Assembly (NCBI GenBank): GCA_965279475.1
Contig: CBDIIA010000002.1
Coordinates: 186,001-250,000 of the forward strand
DNA length: 64,000 nt
Direction of reading: 5' to 3'
From: Pseudorhodoferax sp965279475
GTDB taxonomy: Bacteria; Pseudomonadota; Gammaproteobacteria; Burkholderiales; Burkholderiaceae_C
In this document: one piece after another, positions 54,393 to 64,000 of the stretch
How positions within the stretch are numbered: the stretch's first letter is position 1
Layout of the letters: each line of letters starts with the position of its first letter
Program-made: the position numbers and the translations under genes
Notes under the pieces: model-generated
Databases searched by the model: none
What the model saw: only the letters and a program-made list of their open reading frames with translations
What the model was told of the DNA's origin: nothing

Positions 54393-55985
54393 ATGAACAC
54401 ACCAAGCATCAAGCGCCGCCTGCTGGCCTCGCTGTTGATCTGCACTGCTGGGATCGCACTGCCGCTGGCGTCCTGGGCCCAGACGCCCAAACGCGGGGGC
54501 ACCCTGGTCGTGGGCGCCATGCAGGCGCCGCGGCATCTGAACGGCGCCGTTCAGTCGGGTGCGGCCACGGCGCTGCCCTCGAGCCAGTTGTTTGCCAGCC
54601 CGCTGCGTTTCGACGACAAGTGGAATGCGCAGCCCTACCTGGCCGAATCGTGGAAGCTGGCCGAAGACGGCAAGTCGCTCACGCTCAATCTGCGCCGTGA
54701 CGCGGTGTTCCACGACGGCAAGCCGATCACCTCGGCCGACGTGGCGTTCTCGATCATGGCGATCAAGGCCAACCACCCGTTCCAGACGATGATGGGCCCG
54801 GTCGAGAAGGTCGACACGCCCGACGCGCACACGGCCATCATCCGCATGAGCGTGCCGCACCCGGCCATCGTGCTGGCGATGTCGCCGGGCCTGTGCCCGA
54901 TCCTGCCCAAACACATCTACGGTGACGGCACCGACCTCAAGGTCCATCCGCGCAACAGCGTCGACGTGGTGGGCTCGGGCCCGTTCAAGCTGGTCGAGTT
55001 CAAGCCCGGCCAGCGCATCGTGATGGAGCGCTTCGACAAATTCTTTATGCCCGGCAGGCCCTATCTCGACAAGCTGATCGTCAACATCAACCCCGACAAC
55101 GCCAGCCTGATGTTGAGCCTGGAGCGCGGCGAGGTGCAGATGGTCGGTTTCATCAGCACGCCGACCGATCTGCAGCGCCTGTCCAAAGACCCGAAGATCA
55201 GCCTCACGAACAAGGGCTACGACGGCATCGGCTCGATGAACTGGCTGGCCTTCAACCTCGAACGCAAGCCGATGTCGGACCTGGCCGTGCGCAAGGCCAT
55301 CGCCACCGCGATCGACAAGCCCTTCATCCTGAAGGCATTGATGGGGGGCTACGGCATCCCGGCCGACGGCCCCATCGCCAGCAGCAGCCCGTTCGCCGTG
55401 CCCGACGTGGTGAAGTACCCGCTCGACCTGAAGAAGGCCGGCGAGATGCTGGACGCCGCCGGCTACAAGGTCGACGCCAGCGGCGAGCGCTTCAAGGTCA
55501 CGATCGACTTCTACCCCGGCGCCGACTCGCAGCAGAAGAACGTGGCCGAATACCTGCGCAGCCAGCTGAAGAAGGTCGGCATCAACGTCACGGTGCGCAC
55601 CTCGGCCGATTTCCCGGCCTGGGCCAAACGCATGGCCTCGCACGACTTCGACATGTCGATGGACGCCGCGTTCAACTGGGGCGACCCGATCATCGGCGTG
55701 CACCGCACCTACCTGTCGACCAACATCAAGCCCATCGTCTGGACCAACACCCAGTCGTACCGCAATCCCAAGGTCGACGAGTTGCTGAACGCCGCGGGCG
55801 GCATCCTCGACGCCACCAAACGCAAGGCCTACTACGCGACCTTCCAGAAGATCGTCACCGACGAGCTGCCGGTGTATGTGATCAACCAGGTGCCGTACTA
55901 CACGGCGACGACCAAGGCCGTGGGCAACGTGCCTTCGAACATCTGGGGCACGCTGTCGCCTCTGGATGAAGTCTTCTTGAAGTAA
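54393..55985 (+). CDS. ABC transporter substrate-binding protein, family 5 (peptide/opine type)
   Basis: 530-residue receptor, paralogue of 48927-50519 with long identical stretches (for example LFASPLRFDDKWNAQPYLAE). Signal peptide from MNTPSIKRRLLASLL to SWAQ. ATG 54393 is chosen by the signal peptide; longer frames upstream overlap the end of the LacI gene region. Leads the operon of permeases and ATPases, 18 bp ahead of the first permease. The ligand pocket cannot be read by eye; a small peptide or amide-type compound fits the amidohydrolases downstream. Confidence 0.93.
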   Translation: MNTPSIKRRLLASLLICTAGIALPLASWAQTPKRGGTLVVGAMQAPRHLNGAVQSGAATALPSSQLFASPLRFDDKWNAQPYLAESWKLAEDGKSLTLNLRRDAVFHDGKPITSADVAFSIMAIKANHPFQTMMGPVEKVDTPDAHTAIIRMSVPHPAIVLAMSPGLCPILPKHIYGDGTDLKVHPRNSVDVVGSGPFKLVEFKPGQRIVMERFDKFFMPGRPYLDKLIVNINPDNASLMLSLERGEVQMVGFISTPTDLQRLSKDPKISLTNKGYDGIGSMNWLAFNLERKPMSDLAVRKAIATAIDKPFILKALMGGYGIPADGPIASSSPFAVPDVVKYPLDLKKAGEMLDAAGYKVDASGERFKVTIDFYPGADSQQKNVAEYLRSQLKKVGINVTVRTSADFPAWAKRMASHDFDMSMDAAFNWGDPIIGVHRTYLSTNIKPIVWTNTQSYRNPKVDELLNAAGGILDATKRKAYYATFQKIVTDELPVYVINQVPYYTATTKAVGNVPSNIWGTLSPLDEVFLK

Positions 55986-56003
55986 GCCAGAGCCCCGAAC
56001 AAG

Positions 56004-56978
56004 ATGGCCTTCGCCCGCATGATCCTCTCTCGCCTGTTGCAGGGCCTGGCGCTGGTGTTCGCGGTCGTGGTGCTCAACTTCGTGCTGGTGCATGCGGCAC
56101 CCGGCGACCCGGTCGAGACCATTGCCGGCGCCAGCGGCGGCATGAGCCCCGAGCTGATGGCGCAGCTGCGCGCGCAGTACGGGCTCGACAAGCCGCTCTA
56201 TGTGCAGCTCGGCGTGTACCTGGCCAAGGTCTTCAGCGGCGACCTGGGTTATTCGTACTTCTTCAACCTGCCGGTCACCGCGCTGATCTTCGACCGCGTG
56301 CCGGCCACGCTGCTGCTGGTGCTGAGCGCGGTGCTGTCGGCCTTCGTGGTTGGCACGGCGCTCGGGGTGCTGTCGTCGCGCAAACCCAACGGCCTGCTGT
56401 CGCAGTGCATCACCGTGCTGTCGATGGTGGGTTTTGCGGCGCCGGTGTTCTGGATGGGCATCATGCTGATCATCCTGTTCGCCTCGGTGCTGCCGATCAT
56501 GCCGGTGTCGGGCATGCGCGCGGCAGACGCCAGTGGCGGCGGCCTGAAGGACGTGCTCGACGTGCTGCACCACCTGGTGCTGCCGACGCTCACATTGGGC
56601 ATGGTCTACCTGGCGCAGTACAGCCGGCTCTCGCGTTCTTCGATGCTCGACGTGCTGGGCTCGGACTTCATCCGCACCGCGCGCGCCAAGGGCCTGACCG
56701 ACAAGGTGGTGCTGTACAAACACGCGCTGCGCAACGCGCTGCTGCCGGTGGTCACCGTACTCGGCCTGCAGTTCGGCAACGTGATGGCCGGGGCGATCCT
56801 GGTCGAGACCGTCTTCAACTGGCCAGGCCTCGGGCGGCTGGCGTTCGAATCGGTGCTGCGGCGCGACTACCCGACCATTCTCGGCGTGCTGCTCTTCTCT
56901 TCGCTGGTGGTGATCGTGATGAACATGGTCACCGATCTCTGCTATCGGCTCATCGACCCACGGATCAAGACAGGATGA
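56004..56978 (+). CDS. Peptide-type ABC transporter permease (DppB-like)
   Basis: 324-residue inner-membrane permease with six membrane segments. N-terminal RMILSRLLQGLALVFAVVVLNFVLVHAAPGDPVE is the DppB hallmark; the binding-protein-dependent transport motif is in DFIRTARAKGLTDKVVLYKHALRNALLPVVTVLG. Ends YRLIDPRIKTG as usual. Overlaps the next permease gene by ATGA. Confidence 0.94.
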   Translation: MAFARMILSRLLQGLALVFAVVVLNFVLVHAAPGDPVETIAGASGGMSPELMAQLRAQYGLDKPLYVQLGVYLAKVFSGDLGYSYFFNLPVTALIFDRVPATLLLVLSAVLSAFVVGTALGVLSSRKPNGLLSQCITVLSMVGFAAPVFWMGIMLIILFASVLPIMPVSGMRAADASGGGLKDVLDVLHHLVLPTLTLGMVYLAQYSRLSRSSMLDVLGSDFIRTARAKGLTDKVVLYKHALRNALLPVVTVLGLQFGNVMAGAILVETVFNWPGLGRLAFESVLRRDYPTILGVLLFSSLVVIVMNMVTDLCYRLIDPRIKTG

Positions 56979-57846
56979 ATGCCATCACCGCACCCGCGAT
57001 GAAAGTCGAGCACCCGACCGTCGAGGCACTGCGCATGTTCATGCGCAACCCGTCTGCCATCGCCGGCATGGCGATGCTGCTCGTGGTGCTGCTGGTGTCG
57101 ATCGCCGGGCCCTGGGTGTACCCGGCCGACCCCTTCGAGATCCGCGCTGCGCCGCTGACCCCGCCGTTCTCGGAAGACGCCTGGCTGGGCACCGATTACC
57201 TGGGCCGCGACGTGCTGACCACGCTGGTCTACGGCGGCCGCGCCACGCTGCTGGTGGGCGCGGTGGCGGCGCTGCTGTCGGTCACCATCGGCATCACACT
57301 CGGTGCGATGGCCGGCTACTACGGCGGCCGGGTCGATGCCGCGCTGATGCGCGTGACCGAGTTCTTCCAGGTGCTGCCGGCACTGCTGTTCGCGATGGTG
57401 GTGGTGACGCTGTTCTCGCCCTCGCTGATCACCGTGACCATTGCGATCGGCATCGTCAGCTGGACCAGCACGGCACGGCTCACGCGGGCCGAATACCTGA
57501 AGTACAAGGGCCTTGAATTCGTGCGGGCCGAACGCGCCATCGGCGCCGGCCACGCCCGCATCATCTGGAAGGTCATCCTGCCGAACGCGTTGCCGCCGCT
57601 GGTGGTGTCGGCCACGCTGGCGATCGGTGCGGCGATCCTGTTCGAGGCCGGGCTGTCGTTCCTGGGCCTGGGCGACCCGAACCAGATGAGCTGGGGGCTG
57701 ATGATCGGCTCGTCGCGGCAGTACGTGCTGTCGTGCTGGTGGGCCGTGGCTTTTCCCGGTGCGGCGATCTTCGTCACGGTGCTGGCGGTGAGCCTGATCG
57801 GTGATGGCTTGAACGATGCATTGAACCCCAAGCTGAGAGAACGTTG

Positions 57847-57847
<1 letters not shown>
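56975..57847 (+). CDS. Peptide-type ABC transporter permease (DppC-like)
   Basis: 290 residues. N-terminal cytoplasmic part, first membrane segment (AMLLVVLLVSIAGPWVYP), then the DppC signature LGTDYLGRDVLTTLVYGGRATLLVG and the EAA-type loop LEFVRAERAIGAGHARIIWKVILPNALPPLVV. Pairs with the DppB-like subunit to form the pore. Start ATG 56975 overlaps the previous stop; stop TGA overlaps the ATG of the ATPase gene. Confidence 0.94.
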
Positions 57848-58889
<1,042 letters not shown>

Positions 58890-58893
<4 letters not shown>

Positions 58894-59921
58894 CCGCACC
58901 AACCAAGGACATGCTTCTTTCCGTCACCGACCTCAAGGTCCACTTCCCGCGCGCCAGATCGGGCTGGTTCCAGCCGCCTGAAGTCGTGAAGGCCGTCGAC
59001 GGCGTGTCGTTCGAGGTCCGCCGCGGCACGACGCTCGCGGTGGTCGGCGAATCCGGCTCGGGCAAGACGACGACGGCGCTGGCCGTGATGCGCCTCTCCC
59101 CCGTCACCGCCGGCCGCATCCAGCTCGGCGACACCGATCTCGGTGCACTCGAAGGCGAGCAACTCCGCCTGGCGCGGCGGCGTCTGCAGATCATCTTCCA
59201 GGACCCGTTCTCTTCGCTGAACCCGCGCGAGCGGGCCGGGGCCGCGGTGCGCGCCCCGCTCGACCTGATGCAGGTCGGCACGCCGGCCGAGCGCACGGCG
59301 CGCGTGGCCGAGCTGTTCACCCAGGTCGGCCTACGGCCCGAGCAGCAGCACTTGTTTCCGCACCAGTTCTCGGGGGGCCAGCGGCAGCGCATCAACATCG
59401 CACGCGCGTTGGCCACCAACCCCGAGCTGGTGGTCTGCGACGAACCGGTGTCCGCCCTCGACATCGCGATCCGCGCGCAGATCCTGAACCTGCTGGTGCG
59501 GCTGCAGCGCGAGCTGGGCCTGACCTACCTGTTCATCTCGCACGACATGGCGGTGGTCGAGCACATCTGCGACGACATCGCGGTGATGTACCTCGGCCAG
59601 ATCGTCGAACGCGCGCCGCGCAAGGCCTTCTTCGCGAACCCACTGCACCCCTACAGCGTGGCGCTGATGTCGGCCGTGCCCACGGTGCACGGCGGGCGCA
59701 AGCGAGCGGCACAGCGCATCAAGCTCACGGGCGACCCGCCGAGCCCGATCAACCCGCCGCCCGGTTGCCGATTCGCCGGCCGCTGTCCGGTGGCCGAACC
59801 CGCCTGCGCCGCCGAGCTGCCGCCGCTGCGCGAAATGGCGCCCGGCCACTGGGTGCGTTGCCGGCGCGTCGAGATGGTCGACGGTGCGGCCGTGCCACCG
59901 TTGCGGCTGCCGACGGGCTGA
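58890..59921 (+). CDS. Peptide-type ABC transporter ATP-binding protein (DppF-like)
   Basis: 343 residues. Walker A GESGSGKTT, FQDPFSSLNPRERAG (DppF/OppF-type Q-loop), FSGGQRQRINIARAL, Walker B LVVCDEPVSALDI and ISHDMAVVEHI; the C-terminal region GDPPSPINPPPGCRFAGRCPVAEPAC is the typical OppF/DppF end. The start ATG overlaps the previous stop as ATGA. With the DppD-like subunit it powers the transporter. A 66-bp gap with a GCCCGC/GCGGGC hairpin follows before the amidohydrolase genes. Confidence 0.94.
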
Positions 59922-59987
59922 GGCCCGGGCACACCTCCACCCTGCTGCCCGCAGGAGAGCGGGCGCCCCTCCACCACTTCTTCCGCC

Positions 59988-61652
59988 ATGACCACCACCG
60001 TCTACGTCGCCCGCAAGATCCTCACGATGAACCCCATGCAGCCCGAGGCCACGCACGTGGCCGTGCGCGACGGGCGCATCCTTGCGGTGGGCGATCTGGA
60101 GCGCTGTGCCGCCTGGGGCAGCTACACACTCGACGAACGTTTCGCCGACAAGGTGCTGATGCCCGGCCTGGTCGAGGGCCACTGCCACCTGAAGGAAGGC
60201 AGCATGTGGGACTGGGCCTATACCGGCTGGTTCGACCGGCGCGACCCGCAGGGCAAGGTCTGGCCCGGTCTGCGCTCGATGGACGCCGTGGTGGCGCGCC
60301 TGGCCGAGGTCGATGCCGCGATGACGGCGCAGGGCCACGGCGCCGACGTGCCGCTGATCGCCTGGGGGTTCGACCCGATCTACTTCGGCGGCGAGCGCAT
60401 GACCGTCGACCATGTCGACCGTGCCAGCGCGACCCGGCCCATCGTCGTGGCGCACGCCAACGGCCACCTGATGAACGTCAACTCGGCCATGCTGCGGCTG
60501 GCCGAGATCACGCGTGACAACGAGGTCGAAGGCGTGGTCAAGTTCGCCGATGGCGCCGCTGTGGGTGAGCCGACCGGCGAGCTGCAGGAGCCGGCGGCGA
60601 TGTTCCTGGTGCTGCGCAGAATAGGCAATGCCGGGCTGCTGGCGCCGATGACCGAGGCCGGCGTCCGCTCGTTCGCGCGGCTGGCCTGCATGCAGGGCGT
60701 GACCACGGCCACCGACCTGGTCAACAAGCTGGGCGACGAGGACCGGCGCGTGCTCGAAGCCGCGCTGGCCGACGACGCTACCAGCGTGCGCATCCTGCCG
60801 GCGTTCCAGGCCTTTCACGGTACCCACGGGGCGGCCGCCGGCGCCGAGCATGTGAAGGCGCTGATGGCGGGCAACACCGACCGGCTGCGCTACGGCCTGG
60901 TCAAGATGATGCTGGACGGTTCGATCCAGGGCTTCTCGGCACGGCTGCGCTGGCCCGGCCATTTCAACGGCGCACCCAACGGCATCTGGGTCACCGCGCC
61001 AGCGCAGTACGAGGCCGACTTCGAGGCCTACCACCGCGCCGGGCTCACGGTCCACACCCACACCAACGGCGACGAGGCCAGCGAGGTGGCGATCGATGCA
61101 GTCGAGCGCGTGCTGACGCGTGCCCCGCGGCCCGACCACCGCCACACGCTGCAGCACGGCCAGATGATCGACGCGCCGCTGTTCCGCCGCATGGCGGCGC
61201 TCGGCCTGTGCGCCAATCTGTTCACCAACCACCTCTGGTACTGGGGCGACCAGCACTACGAGATGACGATGGGCCCCGACCGCGCGATGCGGCTCGACGC
61301 CTGCGGCAGCGCGCTGGCGGCCGGCGTGGCGCTGGCCATCCACTCGGATGCACCGGTCACGCCGCTGGGCCCGCTGTTCACCGCCTGGTGCGCCGTGAAC
61401 CGCGTCACCCCCAAGGGCCGCGTGCTGGGCGAGGCCGAACGCATCGGCGTGCCCGAGGCGTTGCGGGCGATCACGCTGGGCGCCGCCTGGACGCTGAAGC
61501 TCGACCACGAGATCGGCAGCATCGAGTGCAACAAGCGGGCCGACTTCTGCGTGCTCGAGGACGACCCGCTGGCTGTCGACCCGATGGCGCTGAAGGACGT
61601 GCGGGTCTGGGGCACCGTGTTGTCGGGTCGCATCTTTGCCGCAGGCCACTGA
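59988..61652 (+). CDS. YtcJ-like metal-dependent amidohydrolase
   Basis: 554 residues. Metal motif VEGHCHL (about residues 63-69), HTHTNGDEASEVA in the middle, and the catalytic Asp region in AIHSDAPVTPLGPL; C-terminal sandwich closes with GSIECNKRADFCVLEDDPLAVDPMALKDVRV. No signal peptide, so cytosolic and acting after import. Located right after the transporter genes and followed 33 bp on by a close paralogue. Substrate unknown; N-substituted formamides, imides or acylated amines are known for the superfamily. Confidence 0.9.
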   Translation: MTTTVYVARKILTMNPMQPEATHVAVRDGRILAVGDLERCAAWGSYTLDERFADKVLMPGLVEGHCHLKEGSMWDWAYTGWFDRRDPQGKVWPGLRSMDAVVARLAEVDAAMTAQGHGADVPLIAWGFDPIYFGGERMTVDHVDRASATRPIVVAHANGHLMNVNSAMLRLAEITRDNEVEGVVKFADGAAVGEPTGELQEPAAMFLVLRRIGNAGLLAPMTEAGVRSFARLACMQGVTTATDLVNKLGDEDRRVLEAALADDATSVRILPAFQAFHGTHGAAAGAEHVKALMAGNTDRLRYGLVKMMLDGSIQGFSARLRWPGHFNGAPNGIWVTAPAQYEADFEAYHRAGLTVHTHTNGDEASEVAIDAVERVLTRAPRPDHRHTLQHGQMIDAPLFRRMAALGLCANLFTNHLWYWGDQHYEMTMGPDRAMRLDACGSALAAGVALAIHSDAPVTPLGPLFTAWCAVNRVTPKGRVLGEAERIGVPEALRAITLGAAWTLKLDHEIGSIECNKRADFCVLEDDPLAVDPMALKDVRVWGTVLSGRIFAAGH

Positions 61653-61685
61653 CGCCAATACCCATCAAAAGTACGGAGACTCAGC

Positions 61686-63313
61686 ATGCAGCCCATCACC
61701 GTCTACCGCGCCCGCAAGATCCTGACCATGAACCCGATGCAGCCGCAGGCCACCCACGTGGCCGTGCGCGACGGCCGGGTGCTGGCGGTAGGCGATCTCG
61801 AACGCGTGGGCGCCTGGGGCGCTTACACGCTCGACGAACGCTATGCCGACCAGGTGCTGATGCCAGGGCTGGTGGAGGGCCACGCCCATCTGACGGCCGG
61901 CGGCCTGGCGCAGTTTTCGTATGTGGGGTTCTTCGAGCGCCCGGCCCCGGCCGATCTGGCCTGGCCCGGCTGCCGCAATTTCGACGAAGTGGTGGCGCAG
62001 CTGCGCGCCGCCGATGCGGCGATGACCGATCCGGGCGCGCCGCTGCTGGCCTGGGGCTTCGACCCGATCTTCTTCGGCGCCGAGCGCATGACGACCGAGC
62101 ACCTGGACCGGGTGTCGGCCACGCGGCCGGTGGCGATCCTGCACGCCAGCCACCATCTGCTGAACGTGAACTCGGCCGCGCTGCGCCTGGCCGGCATCGG
62201 CCGGGATTGCGAAATCGAGGGCGTGGCCCGCTTCGCGAACGGCGAACCCAATGGCGAACTGCAGGAGTTCGCCGCGATGTTCCCGATCCTGCGCCTGGTG
62301 GGCAACGGCTTTCGTGCGGCGGGCACCAGCGAGTTCGGCCTGCGCATGTTCGGCCAGCTGGCGCAGCGCGCCGGCGTCACGACCTCGGCCGACCTGGGCA
62401 ACGACCCGTCGGAAGAAGGTTATGCCACGCTGACACGCGTGACCGCAGAGGCCGGCTTTCCGGTGCGGCTGGTGCCGGGTGCGATGTCGCTGAACCATGC
62501 CCGTCCGATGGAAGAGCACGCCGCCCTGCTGCGCCGGCGCATGGCGGCCAACACCGACAAGCTGCACTACGGCATCGTCAAGCTGTTCGCCGATGGCTCG
62601 ATCCAGGGCTTCTCGGCCCGGCTCAAGTGGCCGGGGTACTACAACGGGCACGCCAACGGCATCTGGAACCAGGCGCCCGAGCAGCTCAGGGCCTCGATCG
62701 ACTACTACCACGCGCAGGGCTTCCACCTGCACATCCACACCAACGGCGACGAAGCCTCCGAGGTCGCACTCGATGCGCTGGAGGCCGCGCTCGCCCGCAC
62801 GCAGCGGCGCGACCACCGCCACACGCTGCAGCATTGCCAGATGGCCGACGAAGCGCAGTTCCGGCGCATGGCCAGCCTGGGCGTCTGCGCCAACCTGTTC
62901 GCCAACCACCTGTACTACTGGGGCGACGCGCACCATGCGCTGACACTGGGGCCCGACCGGGCAGAGCGCCTCGACGCCTGTGGCACCGCGCTGCGCCTGG
63001 GTGTGCCGCTGGCCATGCATTCCGACGCGCCGATCACGCCGCTGGCGCCGCTGTTCACCGCGTGGTGCGCGGTCAACCGCGTCACCTCGTCGGGCCGCGT
63101 GCTGGGCGCGCACGAGCGCATCGGCGTGGCCGAGGCCTTGCACGCCATCACGCTGGGCGCGGCCTACACGCTGGGCCTGGACGACCGCATCGGCTCGATC
63201 GAGGTCGGCAAGTTCGCCGATTTCTGCGTGCTGCACGACGACCCGACCGCCGTCGACCCGATGGCGCTGAAGGACGTGCGCATCGCCGGCACCGTGTTGG
63301 GCGGCGTGCCGAC

Positions 63314-63317
<4 letters not shown>
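61686..63317 (+). CDS. YtcJ-like metal-dependent amidohydrolase, paralogue
   Basis: 543 residues, same architecture as the previous gene: ARKILTMNPMQPQATHVAV at the N-terminus, VEGHAHL metal motif, HIHTNGDEASEVALDAL, and MHSDAPITPLAPLF. The region after the first metal motif differs most from the paralogue (GGLAQFSYVGFFERP against GSMWDWAYTGWFDRR), so substrate preference probably differs. AGGAG-like sequence is weak (GGAGA at 61676). Its stop overlaps the start of the CobW-type gene (ATGA), which ties that GTPase to this operon. Confidence 0.9.

Positions 63318-64000
<683 letters not shown>

Overview
The window is a GC-rich chromosomal segment with Burkholderiales gene content. The pointers are adjacent hemE and priA, several Bug-type solute-binding proteins, IPTL-CTERM proteins, and intergenic hairpin repeats of the kind common in Comamonadaceae and relatives. 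The closest family is an inference from gene content; no rRNA, tRNA, CRISPR array, prophage or intact insertion sequence was recognised.

Layout. 1-8 kb: a 5'-truncated ybdK-like ligase, a 268-bp nested inverted-repeat element, thiL, a lipoprotein, hemE, priA (with two DnaA-box matches upstream) and a lone GT-B glycosyltransferase. 8-18.7 kb: organic-acid type catabolism with two Bug binding proteins, an RraA/CHA-aldolase-like protein, a ketopantoate-reductase-like protein, LysR and IclR regulators, a CocE/NonD hydrolase, an MHS-type MFS transporter and a GMC oxidoreductase. 18.8-21.8 kb: a decayed type I restriction-modification locus keeping hsdM and an M48-type peptidase, with hsdS and hsdR missing and a truncated rhuM at the junction. 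21.8-24.1 kb: type 2 argC with a divergent LysR gene, and a small ferredoxin. 24.1-28.7 kb: taurine-type ABC transporter genes (tauA, tauB, a possibly frameshifted tauC) with a MocR-family regulator.

28.8-39.5 kb is the most distinctive metabolic block. A PAS-LytTR regulator that keeps the three heme-ligand positions of the CO sensor RcoM precedes coxM, coxS, coxL, coxG, coxD, coxE, a coxF-like XdhC gene, a MobA-like gene and a membrane protein. This is a form I aerobic CO dehydrogenase with its Mo/Cu cofactor maturation genes, and CoxL carries a Ser variant of the active-site loop (SYRCSFR).

39.5-43.4 kb holds two tandem paralogues for secreted proteins. Each has seven near-identical repeats of about 49 residues (a probable seven-bladed beta-propeller), a fibronectin-III-like region and an IPTL-CTERM sorting tail. 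43.5-48.8 kb has an NTF2-like protein, a DAO-family oxidoreductase, a module of metallophosphoesterase, CuA-type cupredoxin, ECF sigma factor and anti-sigma factor, and a ParDE toxin-antitoxin pair.

48.9-64 kb is one uptake and hydrolysis system: two family-5 ABC binding proteins of equal length with a shared upstream promoter-like block, one set of dppBCDF-type permease and ATPase genes, three YtcJ-like amidohydrolases, a LacI regulator next to a textbook LacI-family operator, a truncated FAD dehydrogenase, and a COG0523/CobW GTPase that runs off the end of the window. The likely logic is import of an amide- or peptide-like compound, its hydrolysis by metal-dependent amidohydrolases, and metal supply by the GTPase; the substrate is unknown.
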